64,000 bases of DNA from Dysgonomonas sp. 25 (lineage in GTDB: Bacteria > Bacteroidota > Bacteroidia > Bacteroidales > Dysgonomonadaceae): NCBI RefSeq assembly GCF_010501075.1, contig NZ_QVMN01000002.1:124001-188000 (forward strand), in the 5' to 3' direction. Both the position numbers and the translations under genes were made by a program. Of the stretch, positions 1 through 7,622 are shown piece after piece; the first letter of the stretch is position 1, and the number at the start of each line of letters is the position of its first letter. Under the pieces are notes generated by a model. The model searched no databases. It saw only the letters and a program-made list of their open reading frames with translations, and was not told the DNA's origin.

Positions 1-99
1 GTACGCATCGACAGCCTGAAAGTGAGGCTTGCCGATTTGGTAGAGAAGCGCTTCAGGGGCGAAAAAGCCCGCTGCGGTAATTGTGCCGTTTGCAAGTAA
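1..99 (+). CDS. sufD: C-terminal tail of probable SufD (partial)
   Basis: This is the last 32 codons of a gene that enters from the left edge, ending TAA at 97-99. The tail carries a basic helix (VEKRFRGEKAR) followed by a Cys-rich end, CGNCAVCK. Bacteroidetes SufD proteins, as I recall them, end in a similar helix and Cys cluster, and SufD normally sits directly before SufS, as here. SufD is the Fe-S scaffold component of the SufBCD complex. Only the tail is visible, so the assignment rests mostly on position. Confidence 0.55.
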   Translation, partial: VRIDSLKVRLADLVEKRFRGEKARCGNCAVCK

Positions 100-205
100 A
101 TTATAGCTACAGGTTACGAGAAAAAAACACCTTTCCAGCCTTCTTTATAAGAGGGGGAATAAAAACCTCCCCTGTGAGGTGCTTGGAAGGGTTAATAGAT
201 ACAAT

Positions 206-1420
206 ATGTTGGATGTGAATAAAATAAGGGCGGATTTTCCTATCCTTTCTACAAAAATATACGGTAAACCACTGATTTACCTCGATAACGGCGCTACTAC
301 ACAGAAGCCCCGTTGTGTCGTAGATGAGATAGAGTGCGTCTATACTACGCTGAATGCGAATGTGCATCGGGGGGTGCATACGCTCAGCCAACAGGCGACC
401 GATGCGATGGAGGCTACCCGCGAGGCGGTACGTTCCTTTATCAATGCGCCGTCGACGAAAGAAATAATCTTCACGAAAGGAACGACCGAATCCATCAATC
501 TGGTGGCGCATAGCTTCTGCCAGCAATTTTGCAGCGAGGGCGACGAAATCATTATCTCCGAAATGGAGCATCACGCCAACATCGTTTCGTGGCAGTTGCA
601 GGAAACAATCAAGGGTATCAAGTTGCGTGTTATCCCAATTAATGAGCGCGGCGAGTTGAAGCTCGACGAGTTCGAGAAGCTGATAAACCCGAAAACCAAA
701 TTAGTTTCCATTATGCACGTTTCCAATGTGTTGGGGACGGTTAATCCGATAGAGGAGATTATTGCAATAGCACACAAGCATGATATTCCCGTATTGATCG
801 ACGGGGCGCAATCTATTCAGCATCAGACAATAGACGTGCAGCAACTGGATTGCGACTTCTTCGTGTTCTCGTCGCACAAAATATACGGGCCTAACGGGAT
901 AGGCGTTTTGTACGGAAAGGAAAAATGGCTCGACCGGATGCCGCCTTATCAGGGTGGGGGAGAAATGATCGGTCATGTCTCTTTTAAAGGGACGACATTC
1001 AATGAGTTACCATTCAAGTTCGAAGCCGGTACACCCGACTATGTCGGTATCATCGCTTTGCGGAAAGCACTGGAATATGTAAAAAATATCGGGCTCGACT
1101 CAATAAAACAGTACGAAGATGAGTTATTACAATATTGCACGGCCGAACTGATGAAAATCGACGGGATGAAAATATATGGCACGGCTGTCCGCAAATCATC
1201 CGCCATATCTTTTCTGGTCAACGATATTCATCACTACGATATGGGCATGCTACTCGACAAGATGGGCATTGCCGTGCGTACGGGACACCACTGTGCCCAG
1301 CCGCTGATGGAGGCATTAGGCATAGAGGGAACGGTCAGGGCTTCGGTTGCATTTTACAATACCCGCGACGAGATAGATGCCTTCGTGGCAGCAGTCAGAC
1401 GGGTGGTTTCGATGTTTTAA
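206..1420 (+). CDS. sufS: SufS cysteine desulfurase
   Basis: PLP-dependent class V aminotransferase-fold enzyme that removes sulfur from L-cysteine as a persulfide for Fe-S cluster assembly in the cytosol. The PLP lysine lies in SSHKIYGPNG (about K225), the catalytic Cys in RTGHHCAQP (about C363), and the cofactor-stacking His in EMEHHANIVSW. I chose the ATG at 206, giving MLDVNKIRADFP and 404 aa, the usual SufS length. An in-frame extension to 179 adds nine residues that do not fit the family. It follows the suf tail at 1-99 after about 100 bp, so it is likely the last gene of a suf operon. Confidence 0.95.
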   Translation: MLDVNKIRADFPILSTKIYGKPLIYLDNGATTQKPRCVVDEIECVYTTLNANVHRGVHTLSQQATDAMEATREAVRSFINAPSTKEIIFTKGTTESINLVAHSFCQQFCSEGDEIIISEMEHHANIVSWQLQETIKGIKLRVIPINERGELKLDEFEKLINPKTKLVSIMHVSNVLGTVNPIEEIIAIAHKHDIPVLIDGAQSIQHQTIDVQQLDCDFFVFSSHKIYGPNGIGVLYGKEKWLDRMPPYQGGGEMIGHVSFKGTTFNELPFKFEAGTPDYVGIIALRKALEYVKNIGLDSIKQYEDELLQYCTAELMKIDGMKIYGTAVRKSSAISFLVNDIHHYDMGMLLDKMGIAVRTGHHCAQPLMEALGIEGTVRASVAFYNTRDEIDAFVAAVRRVVSMF

Positions 1421-1486
1421 TTGAAATATATTCAGGAAAATAGGTATTATTATAAAAGTTTATTTTCAAATTATAAATGCTTTGTG

Positions 1487-1494
1487 TAAATTTG
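1487..1494 (+). promoter_or_regulatory. -7 box of the bamD promoter
   Basis: TAAATTTG matches the Bacteroidetes sigma-ABfrA -7 element (TAnnTTTG) exactly and lies 21 nt before the bamD ATG. No clean TTTG is present at -33; a TTTTC sits near the right place (1463-1467). Confidence 0.5.
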
Positions 1495-1515
1495 CAAACT
1501 AATTTTGGCATAGGA

Positions 1516-2382
1516 ATGAAGATTAAATTATTCTGTACATGTTTACTGGCAACCTTGCTGCTTTCGTGCGGAGAGTATAATAAGATACTCAAAAGTAATG
1601 ATGCGGAATTGAGGTATGAATATGCCAAAAAATACTTTGATGAAAAAAAATACGGGCGTACGATAACTTTGCTCGAAAGTATAATGACCACTTATGTGGG
1701 GTCGCCTAAGGAACAGGAGATTATGTTCCTGCTGGCACAATCTTACTTCTTCGACAAGGATTATACGACAGCTACATATTATTATACCCAGTATTTCAAC
1801 CGGTTTTCGCGTGGAGAGTATGTCGAGTTAGCCCGTTTCAATGCGGCTGATGCATTATACCTCGATTCGCCCGATGCTCGTCTGGATCAGACGAATACGA
1901 TTAAGGCCATTCAGGGATTCCAGGATTTCCTCGAATACTTCCCGCAGAGCGATAAAGCCCAATTAGCGCAGGAAAGGATGTTCGAATTGCAGGAAAAGCT
2001 GGCTTACAAAGAATTTTTGTCTGCCCGTTTGTACTATAATTTGGGAACGTATATGGGCAACAATTACGAATCATGTGCCATAACAGCGCGCGAAGCATTG
2101 AAAAATTATCCGTTTTCGGCTTATGCAGAGGAGTTTCAGATATTGATTCTCCGTTCTAAGTTCGAAGAGGCACTAAACAGTATCGACGAGAAAAAGCAGG
2201 CTCGCTTCTACGAAGTGATTGACGAGCATTTCAACTATAAAAACCTTTACCCGAACGGTAAATTCCTGAAAGAAAGCGAAAAACGCTACCTCAAAGCTAT
2301 GCAGGAACTGGGTAAGGAAGTCGATGCCGTTACCGAAGAGGCTGTTGAAGCGGAGAAAGCTGAATTTGAAAAAACAAAATAA
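1516..2382 (+). CDS. bamD: BamD outer membrane assembly lipoprotein
   Basis: TPR-type lipoprotein of the BAM complex, which inserts beta-barrel proteins into the outer membrane. The ATG at 1516 gives a lipoprotein signal peptide (MKIKLFCTCLLATLLLSCG) with the lipobox LLSC; the upstream in-frame ATG at 1477 would bury it and precedes the promoter box. The mature protein has the YfiO/BamD-type helical repeats (for example EIMFLLAQSYFFDKDY). It is 288 aa, in the family range, and is followed by rpoZ after 22 bp, an order often seen in Bacteroidetes. Confidence 0.93.
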   Translation: MKIKLFCTCLLATLLLSCGEYNKILKSNDAELRYEYAKKYFDEKKYGRTITLLESIMTTYVGSPKEQEIMFLLAQSYFFDKDYTTATYYYTQYFNRFSRGEYVELARFNAADALYLDSPDARLDQTNTIKAIQGFQDFLEYFPQSDKAQLAQERMFELQEKLAYKEFLSARLYYNLGTYMGNNYESCAITAREALKNYPFSAYAEEFQILILRSKFEEALNSIDEKKQARFYEVIDEHFNYKNLYPNGKFLKESEKRYLKAMQELGKEVDAVTEEAVEAEKAEFEKTK

Positions 2383-2404
2383 TTAATTATACATTAATCA
2401 ATTT

Positions 2405-2737
2405 ATGGATTACAGAAAAACTAATGCTGCCAATAATACGATAACAAGAAATGTTGTGAAATTGGCAGAAGATACAGGCAACATTTACGAAACGGTGAAA
2501 ATTATCGGTAAACGTGCTAACCAGATTTCTGTGGATATGAAGCAGGAGCTGGATAAGAAATTGCAGGAGTTTGCCTCTTATAACGATAACCTGGAAGAGG
2601 TATTCGAAAACCGTGAGCAGATAGAAATCTCGCGCTACTACGAAAAATTGCCTAAACCAACGCTTATCGCTATTCAGGAATACGCTGACCGTAAGCTTTA
2701 CTACCGTAATCCGGCGAAGGAAAAAGATACTATCTAA
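2405..2737 (+). CDS. rpoZ: RNA polymerase omega subunit (Rpb6 type)
   Basis: A 110-aa protein of the Bacteroidetes omega/Rpb6-like family. It contributes to assembly and stability of RNA polymerase. Visible hallmarks are an N-terminal TRNVVKLAEDTGNIYETVKII segment and a conserved C-terminal RKLYYRNP. It lies between bamD and a DUF4293 protein, with 22 bp and 2 bp gaps, so the three are very likely cotranscribed from the promoter upstream of bamD. Confidence 0.88.
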   Translation: MDYRKTNAANNTITRNVVKLAEDTGNIYETVKIIGKRANQISVDMKQELDKKLQEFASYNDNLEEVFENREQIEISRYYEKLPKPTLIAIQEYADRKLYYRNPAKEKDTI

Positions 2738-2739
2738 GA

Positions 2740-3195
2740 ATGTTACAACGTATCCAATCCATATACCTGCTGCTGGTTGTAGCCTTGATGGCTGTGACGA
2801 CATTCAGCCCGTTGCTCTCCCTCCACGGAAGCGGCAATGTGATGCAGGATATGTATTCGTGTGGTATATATCAAGCGGGAGAACTGATGAAGCCTACATG
2901 GGGTGTTCTTTCTATGGCAGGACTGTCGGCACTTGTGGCATTTATTAATATTTTCCTGTTCAAGAAGCGCAAATTGCAGATTAAATTGGGGATGTTGACC
3001 GCTTTTCTGCTTATTCTGTTTTATGTTGCAGCAGGAGCTTATTTCTACGTCTATTCCAACCGTATGGCGCTGGAGTTTTCGGGTGCATATTACGGAATAA
3101 TATTGCCACTGGTAGCATTGATACTTAATTTTATGGCTATCGGGCGGATTAAGAAAGACGAGAAGCTGGTGCGCTCGTTAGATAGGATACGATAA
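2740..3195 (+). CDS. DUF4293 membrane protein
   Basis: A 151-aa inner-membrane protein with four predicted helices: roughly residues 5-25, 60-78, 85-107 and 122-140. The start MLQRIQSIYLLLV is typical of the DUF4293 family, which regularly follows rpoZ in Bacteroidales. No catalytic motif is visible and its role is unknown. It starts 2 bp after the rpoZ stop and ends the bamD operon, with a terminator about 30 bp downstream. Confidence 0.8.
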   Translation: MLQRIQSIYLLLVVALMAVTTFSPLLSLHGSGNVMQDMYSCGIYQAGELMKPTWGVLSMAGLSALVAFINIFLFKKRKLQIKLGMLTAFLLILFYVAAGAYFYVYSNRMALEFSGAYYGIILPLVALILNFMAIGRIKKDEKLVRSLDRIR

Positions 3196-3224
3196 CCGGA
3201 AGATTCGAAAAAAAGAAATATATT

Positions 3225-3254
3225 AAGAGCAGCATTCAATGTTGCTCTTTTTTT
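3225..3254 (+). terminator. Intrinsic terminator of the bamD-rpoZ operon
   Basis: AAGAGCA...TGCTCTT stem with additional inner pairing, followed directly by a T run. It lies 30 bp after the DUF4293 stop. Confidence 0.8.
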
Positions 3255-3280
3255 ATCTATTTGTTAGACTGGCAACCAAT

Positions 3281-3307
3281 AAAAAAGCCGGATTTTTGTA
3301 TCCGGCT
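3281..3307 (-). terminator. Intrinsic terminator of rpoD
   Basis: AGCCGGA...TCCGGCT stem with, on the minus strand, a T run at 3281-3286. It lies 26 bp beyond the rpoD stop and faces the terminator of the convergent bamD operon. Confidence 0.8.
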
Positions 3308-3332
3308 CTAAGTTATATGCTTTTGCTGGGGA

Positions 3333-4193
3333 TTATCCCAGATAGCTCTTTAATAATTTGCTGCGCGAATTCTGACGAAGCCGCTTGATTGCTTTTTCTT
3401 TGATTTGGCGTACACGTTCGCGTGTTAACTGGAATTTATCACCGATTTCTTCGAGTGTCATTTCCTGATAACCGATTCCGAAGAACATCTTGATGATTTC
3501 GCTCTCTCTCTCCGAGAGGGTAGATAGTGCGCGGTCGATTTCCTGCTGCAGCGACTCGTTGATTAACGTGCGGTCTGCAATAGGGGCATCGTCGTTTACT
3601 AATACGTCCAGCAAGCTGTTATCTTCGCCTTCGACGAAAGGAGCATCCATCGATATATGTCGTCCCGATACTTTCATCGAGTCGGCGATTTTATCAACCG
3701 GAAGATCTAATTCATCGGCCAACTCTTCGGCAGACGGTTTGCGTTCGTGCTCTTGTTCGAATTTGGAAAAAGCTTTGCTGATTTTGTTTAACGAACCTAC
3801 TTGATTGAGCGGGAGACGTACAATACGTGACTGTTCGGCTAATGCTTGAAGAATGGATTGACGAATCCACCATACGGCATAGCTGATAAATTTAAACCCT
3901 CTTGTTTCGTCGAATTTTTCAGCAGCTTTGATAAGTCCCAGATTCCCCTCGTTGATAAGGTCGGGTAGGCTGAGACCCTGATTTTGATACTGTTTTGCAA
4001 CAGATACTACAAACCGCAAGTTTGCCCTTGTCAGTTTTTCAAGTGCTCTGCGATCGCCTTTTTTTATGGCTTGAGCCAACTCCACTTCCTCTTCGACAGT
4101 GATGAGTTCTTCGCGGCCGATCTCTTGCAGGTACTTGTCTAACGAAGCACTTTCGCGATTGGTAATTGATTTTGTGATTTTTAACTGTCTCAT
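3333..4193 (-). CDS. rpoD: Primary sigma factor (RpoD/SigA, ABfrA type)
   Basis: A 286-aa housekeeping sigma-70 of the short Bacteroidetes type that lacks region 1.1. Region 1.2 ([10 protein letters not shown]), 2.3-2.4 ([15 protein letters not shown]), region 3 and 4.2 ([19 protein letters not shown]) are all intact. The start [14 protein letters not shown] is the usual one; an upstream in-frame ATG adds nine atypical residues. It directs RNA polymerase to TTTG / TAnnTTTG promoters like those seen across this window. A matching -7 box lies 38 nt upstream. Confidence 0.96.
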   Translation of the reverse strand: MRQLKITKSITNRESASLDKYLQEIGREELITVEEEVELAQAIKKGDRRALEKLTRANLRFVVSVAKQYQNQGLSLPDLINEGNLGLIKAAEKFDETRGFKFISYAVWWIRQSILQALAEQSRIVRLPLNQVGSLNKISKAFSKFEQEHERKPSAEELADELDLPVDKIADSMKVSGRHISMDAPFVEGEDNSLLDVLVNDDAPIADRTLINESLQQEIDRALSTLSERESEIIKMFFGIGYQEMTLEEIGDKFQLTRERVRQIKEKAIKRLRQNSRSKLLKSYLG

Positions 4194-4230
4194 ATATAAG
4201 AATATATGTTTTGTATCCAAAAAATGTTTG

Positions 4231-4238
4231 CAAATATA
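4231..4238 (-). promoter_or_regulatory. -7 box of the rpoD promoter
   Basis: TATATTTG on the minus strand, a perfect TAnnTTTG, about 38 nt upstream of the rpoD ATG. The position expected for the -33 element falls inside the hairpin at 4241-4269, where no TTTG is seen. Confidence 0.55.
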
Positions 4239-4240
4239 CG

Positions 4241-4269
4241 AAAAAAGGCTGACTTTTGAGGCCTTTTTT
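4241..4269 (-). terminator. Intrinsic terminator abutting the rpoD promoter
   Basis: Perfect AAAAAAGGC...GCCTTTTTT stem of 9 bp. On the minus strand it is a GC-closed hairpin with a T run, placed to stop readthrough from degQ two bases before the rpoD -7 box. Confidence 0.65.
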
Positions 4270-4346
4270 TGATATTTTACTTCTTAGATGCTTGTTATTA
4301 TTTTAATTTGTTTTAGTAACACAACCCTTGATGCTATGAAAAGATA

Positions 4347-4382
4347 ACGTCCGAATATAAAACTTAGTTTATATTCGGACGT
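4347..4382. repeat. Perfect 15-bp inverted repeat after degQ
   Basis: Arms 4347-4361 and 4368-4382 are exact reverse complements around the loop ACTTAG. It begins 22 bp past the degQ stop. There is no strong T run on either side, so it may be a 3'-end stabiliser or a processing hairpin rather than the main terminator. Confidence 0.7.
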
Positions 4383-4404
4383 CGATATTAGTTTAAATTA
4401 GTGA

Positions 4405-5907
4405 TTATTCACTTAGGTCTATCGCATAGTAGCGGCGTGCTCCATTGCTGTTCAGTCCGATGATAAAGAGAACCTTGTCTTTCCCTACGGATGCTTTCTG
4501 TATTAGGTTTTCAACATCTTTAACTGAGCTTACGGCCTGGTCGTTTATCTTCTGTATGATAAAGCCTTTCTGAATGCCGGCCTGTGCGAACTTGCCACCG
4601 CGATCTACTCCTGCCACTTCTACGCCGGAACTTATGCCTAAGTCTTTTTTCTTGGCATCGGTGAGGTCGATAAAGGCAGCGCCTATAGCTGACAATCCGT
4701 CAGTCTTTTTCACTACTTCGGTGCTTCCTTCGCTGTTTTTGAGGGTCACATCGAATGTCTTTTCGGCATTGTTGCGGATGATGTCCAATTTTACCTTATC
4801 TCCCGGACGGAAGCGGTTGATTTGCTCTTGCAGTTCGCCTACGTTGCGGACTTTCGTGCCATTGACTGCCACTATGACGTCGCTTTCCTGCACGCCGGCC
4901 TGTTTAGCCGGGCTTCGGTCGGCGAATCCTCCTACATAAGCTCCTTCGGTCACCTTGATGTTTTTAGTCTTTTCAGGGCTTACTTCTTTGGCTACGGAAA
5001 TATCCTGTATCATTACGCCTAATACAGCGCGCTGAACAGTACCATATTCTTTGAGGTCGGCAACTACCTTTCCGGCAATCGAGATAGGAACGGCAAAGCC
5101 ATATCCGGCAAAATCGCCCGTTTGCGAGTAGATAGCCGTATTGATACCTACCAACTGTCCGTCGGTATTGACTAAGGCACCTCCACTGTTGCCGCGATTG
5201 ATGGCAGCGTCAGTCTGTATATATGATTGTATGGATTCTTGTCCGCCGCCAATCCCGCCACGGCCTTTGGCACTCACGATGCCGGCAGTGACAGTCGATG
5301 TCAGGTTGAAAGGGTTGCCGACAGCCAATACCCATTCGCCCACTTTCAGGTTGTCAGAGTCTCCGAACGGAATGTAGGGGAAATCTTTTCCTTCTATCTT
5401 TAGCAGGGCGATGTCGGTCGTAGGGTCTGTCCCTATCAACTTAGCCGTGTATTTGGTGTTGTCGTTGAGCGTTACTTCTATTTCGTTGGCGTTGTCTATT
5501 ACGTGGTTGTTGGTGATGACATATCCGTCTTTGGATATAATCACACCCGAACCATAGCCTATTGCCGGTTGCGTATTTCTACTTCCACCGGGATTGCCAA
5601 AAAAGTATTCAAATGGATCGATCATTCTCTCTTGGCGATTGTCGCCTTTCGAGATTATAGATTTAATATGTACAACTGCATGTGTCGAACTTTCGGCGGC
5701 TTTGGTGAAATCGGGATAGCCGGCCTGTGTCAGGCTTGCCAGATGCAGGTTGCCATTTTGTCCGAACATTTGCCCGTAGGCCGATACGTCGGATGATGAA
5801 TCGTACCCCCGCTTGCTTTCGAGGTAATGGAATGTGCCCCATGCAACTCCGCCACTGACGAGCGCTACAACAACAAGGGCAATAATACTTTTGAGAATTT
5901 TTTTCAT
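4405..5907 (-). CDS. degQ: DegQ/HtrA periplasmic serine protease-chaperone
   Basis: A 500-aa envelope quality-control protease. It has an N-terminal signal/anchor (residues 6-28), a trypsin-like domain with the triad H135 (ITNNHVID), D165 (DPTTDIALL) and S241 (NRGNSGGA), and two PDZ domains at about 285-390 and 410-495 that bind C termini of misfolded substrates. The loop around 88-115 (DPFEYFFGNPGGS) resembles the LA loop of HtrA proteases. It is monocistronic, with hairpins downstream. Degradation or refolding of misfolded periplasmic proteins is the family role. Confidence 0.94.
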   Translation of the reverse strand: MKKILKSIIALVVVALVSGGVAWGTFHYLESKRGYDSSSDVSAYGQMFGQNGNLHLASLTQAGYPDFTKAAESSTHAVVHIKSIISKGDNRQERMIDPFEYFFGNPGGSRNTQPAIGYGSGVIISKDGYVITNNHVIDNANEIEVTLNDNTKYTAKLIGTDPTTDIALLKIEGKDFPYIPFGDSDNLKVGEWVLAVGNPFNLTSTVTAGIVSAKGRGGIGGGQESIQSYIQTDAAINRGNSGGALVNTDGQLVGINTAIYSQTGDFAGYGFAVPISIAGKVVADLKEYGTVQRAVLGVMIQDISVAKEVSPEKTKNIKVTEGAYVGGFADRSPAKQAGVQESDVIVAVNGTKVRNVGELQEQINRFRPGDKVKLDIIRNNAEKTFDVTLKNSEGSTEVVKKTDGLSAIGAAFIDLTDAKKKDLGISSGVEVAGVDRGGKFAQAGIQKGFIIQKINDQAVSSVKDVENLIQKASVGKDKVLFIIGLNSNGARRYYAIDLSE

Positions 5908-6338
5908 GTCACTAATATTTTTATATTATTATTATCGTTTTTGTTATCATCAAAATAAAGACAAAAATCATACAATTCATAATGTGATATTCTAATTTTT
6001 AACACTTTTAACCGAGTGGAAGAGCTTCTAACTTTATTTTAACATTTTTGGAGAAGGAAAATGGAAACAGACTGAAATTTCGGCATGCTGATCGGATTCG
6101 GGGCGAACAATTGGAATGCTAAACAGGTAGTTATCTCCTTTTTTTTGAATGTGGCGGCCTTGCGATATGTCGTTTGTTCCGGCAAGAGAACGATTGACCT
6201 GTCGGCAGCGAAAGCTTCTTCTTCAGGTTTATTTATTGGACAATAGAAAAGATCAATAAATAAAAATGTGTAAAAATGTAAACTTGACTTTGCAATAAGG
6301 CTAAAAAAGTATATCTTCGTAGGGCCTAATGATAATAT
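5908..6338. other. Intergenic region between divergent degQ and ATPase genes
   Basis: About 430 bp with no convincing gene. Short frames on both strands have no recognisable protein features. The degQ side is very AT-rich and should hold its promoter, though I see no consensus -7/-33 pair. The right end holds the promoter at 6289-6319. Confidence 0.5.
6289..6319 (+). promoter_or_regulatory. Promoter of the DUF4143-type ATPase gene
   Basis: TTTG at 6289-6292, 19-nt spacer, then TATCTTCG at 6312-6319 (one mismatch to TAnnTTTG). Element order and spacing match the Bacteroidetes sigma-ABfrA consensus; the start codon follows within 20 nt. Confidence 0.6.
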
Positions 6339-7535
6339 TTGTTTGTGGAATCGTTTTTTAGGACACATAAATATTTAGTCGAGCACCTGGAACCTGTTAT
6401 TGACCGTTTGTTGATGTCGCAGGTAGACTGGTCGCATCGCCTCATCGGTATAAAAGGTACGCGAGGCGTAGGCAAAACGACTTTCTTGTTGCAATATGCC
6501 AAGAAGTATTTCGACGCAGACAAAAGAGATTGCCTGTATATCAATTTGAATCATTTTTATTTTACGGCTTGTAGCATTTTCGACTTTGCAAGCGACTTTG
6601 CTGCACGGGGAGGGAAAACGTTGCTGCTCGACCAGATATATAAATATCCCAACTGGTCGCACGAATTGCGCCAGTGTTACGAGCAATTGCCCGGATTGAA
6701 GATTGTTTTTACTGTCTCCACCGTGATGAAGCTGGGCGAAGACAAAGACCTCGCATCCATAGTAGATGTGTACAACCTGCGCGGATTCTCATTCAGGGAA
6801 TTTTTGAATATCCTGCTCAAAAAGAATTTCAGGGCATATACGCTGAACGAGATACTCAATAATCATCAGAAGATTGCCTTTGAAGTCTGTTCGCAGGTCG
6901 ACCCGCTGAAACATTTCTGGCCTTATATGCATCACGGTTACTATCCGTTTTTTCTGGAGAAGAAGAATTTTTCCGAAAACCTGTTGAAAACCGTCAATAT
7001 GATGCTCGAAGTAGATGTGTTGTCGATCCGTCAGGTGGAACACTCCTATCTGGCCAAGCTGCGGAAGCTGCTCTATCTGGTTTCGTTGTCCTCGCCGGGC
7101 AAACCGAATATCAGCCAGTTGAGCGTCGATTGCGAAATATCGCGGGCTACGGTAACCAATTATCTCGAATACCTCAAAAGCGCCCGGCTGATAAATATGC
7201 TCTATCGCGAAGGGGAAGAGTTCCCGAAAAAGCCCGATATGGTATATATGCACAATACAAATCTGATGTTTCCGCTGAAAATGAACGAGGTAAGCGAACA
7301 GGATTTGTGCGAAACTTTTCTTTACAATCAATTGCATCATAGCGATTGCAAAATATCGAAAGGTGAAAAGAAAGTAACCTTTATCGTCGAAAAAAATGAT
7401 GACCGCTACGAATTCAAGGTGAAGAAACAGAAAGACCGCGAAAGACTGAAATCGGATATGGTGTACGCCGTAGACAAGATAAGGGTAGGCGAGAAAACGA
7501 TGATACCCTTGTGGCTTTTCGGTTTTTTGTATTAG
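6339..7535 (+). CDS. DUF4143/AAA_14-type ATPase with degenerate catalytic motifs
   Basis: A 398-aa protein with an N-terminal P-loop ATPase domain, a winged-helix segment (ISQLSVDCEISRATVTNYLEY) and a C-terminal DUF4143 region with a nuclease-like strand pattern (FIVEKNDDRYEFKVKKQ). Walker A is intact (GTRGVGKTT). The Walker B block reads LLLDQIYKYPNWS where relatives have D-E, and the usual arginine pair after the sensor strand is missing. Binding without hydrolysis is therefore possible. No ATG fits the family start, so TTG at 6339 or GTG at 6345 is the likely initiator. These proteins are common and poorly understood in Bacteroidales. Confidence 0.8.
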   Translation: MFVESFFRTHKYLVEHLEPVIDRLLMSQVDWSHRLIGIKGTRGVGKTTFLLQYAKKYFDADKRDCLYINLNHFYFTACSIFDFASDFAARGGKTLLLDQIYKYPNWSHELRQCYEQLPGLKIVFTVSTVMKLGEDKDLASIVDVYNLRGFSFREFLNILLKKNFRAYTLNEILNNHQKIAFEVCSQVDPLKHFWPYMHHGYYPFFLEKKNFSENLLKTVNMMLEVDVLSIRQVEHSYLAKLRKLLYLVSLSSPGKPNISQLSVDCEISRATVTNYLEYLKSARLINMLYREGEEFPKKPDMVYMHNTNLMFPLKMNEVSEQDLCETFLYNQLHHSDCKISKGEKKVTFIVEKNDDRYEFKVKKQKDRERLKSDMVYAVDKIRVGEKTMIPLWLFGFLY

Positions 7536-7622
7536 CCCGGAAACGTGCAAAACAGCATAAAGCTCTTATATTTAGATCACTATAAAACAATATGAATTAG
7601 AATAATATCAATCAAAAACAGT

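Noticed and set aside
6039-6368. A 109-codon minus-strand frame upstream of the ATPase
   Set aside because: It spans the ATPase promoter and start region, has no recognisable domain and an unlikely composition.
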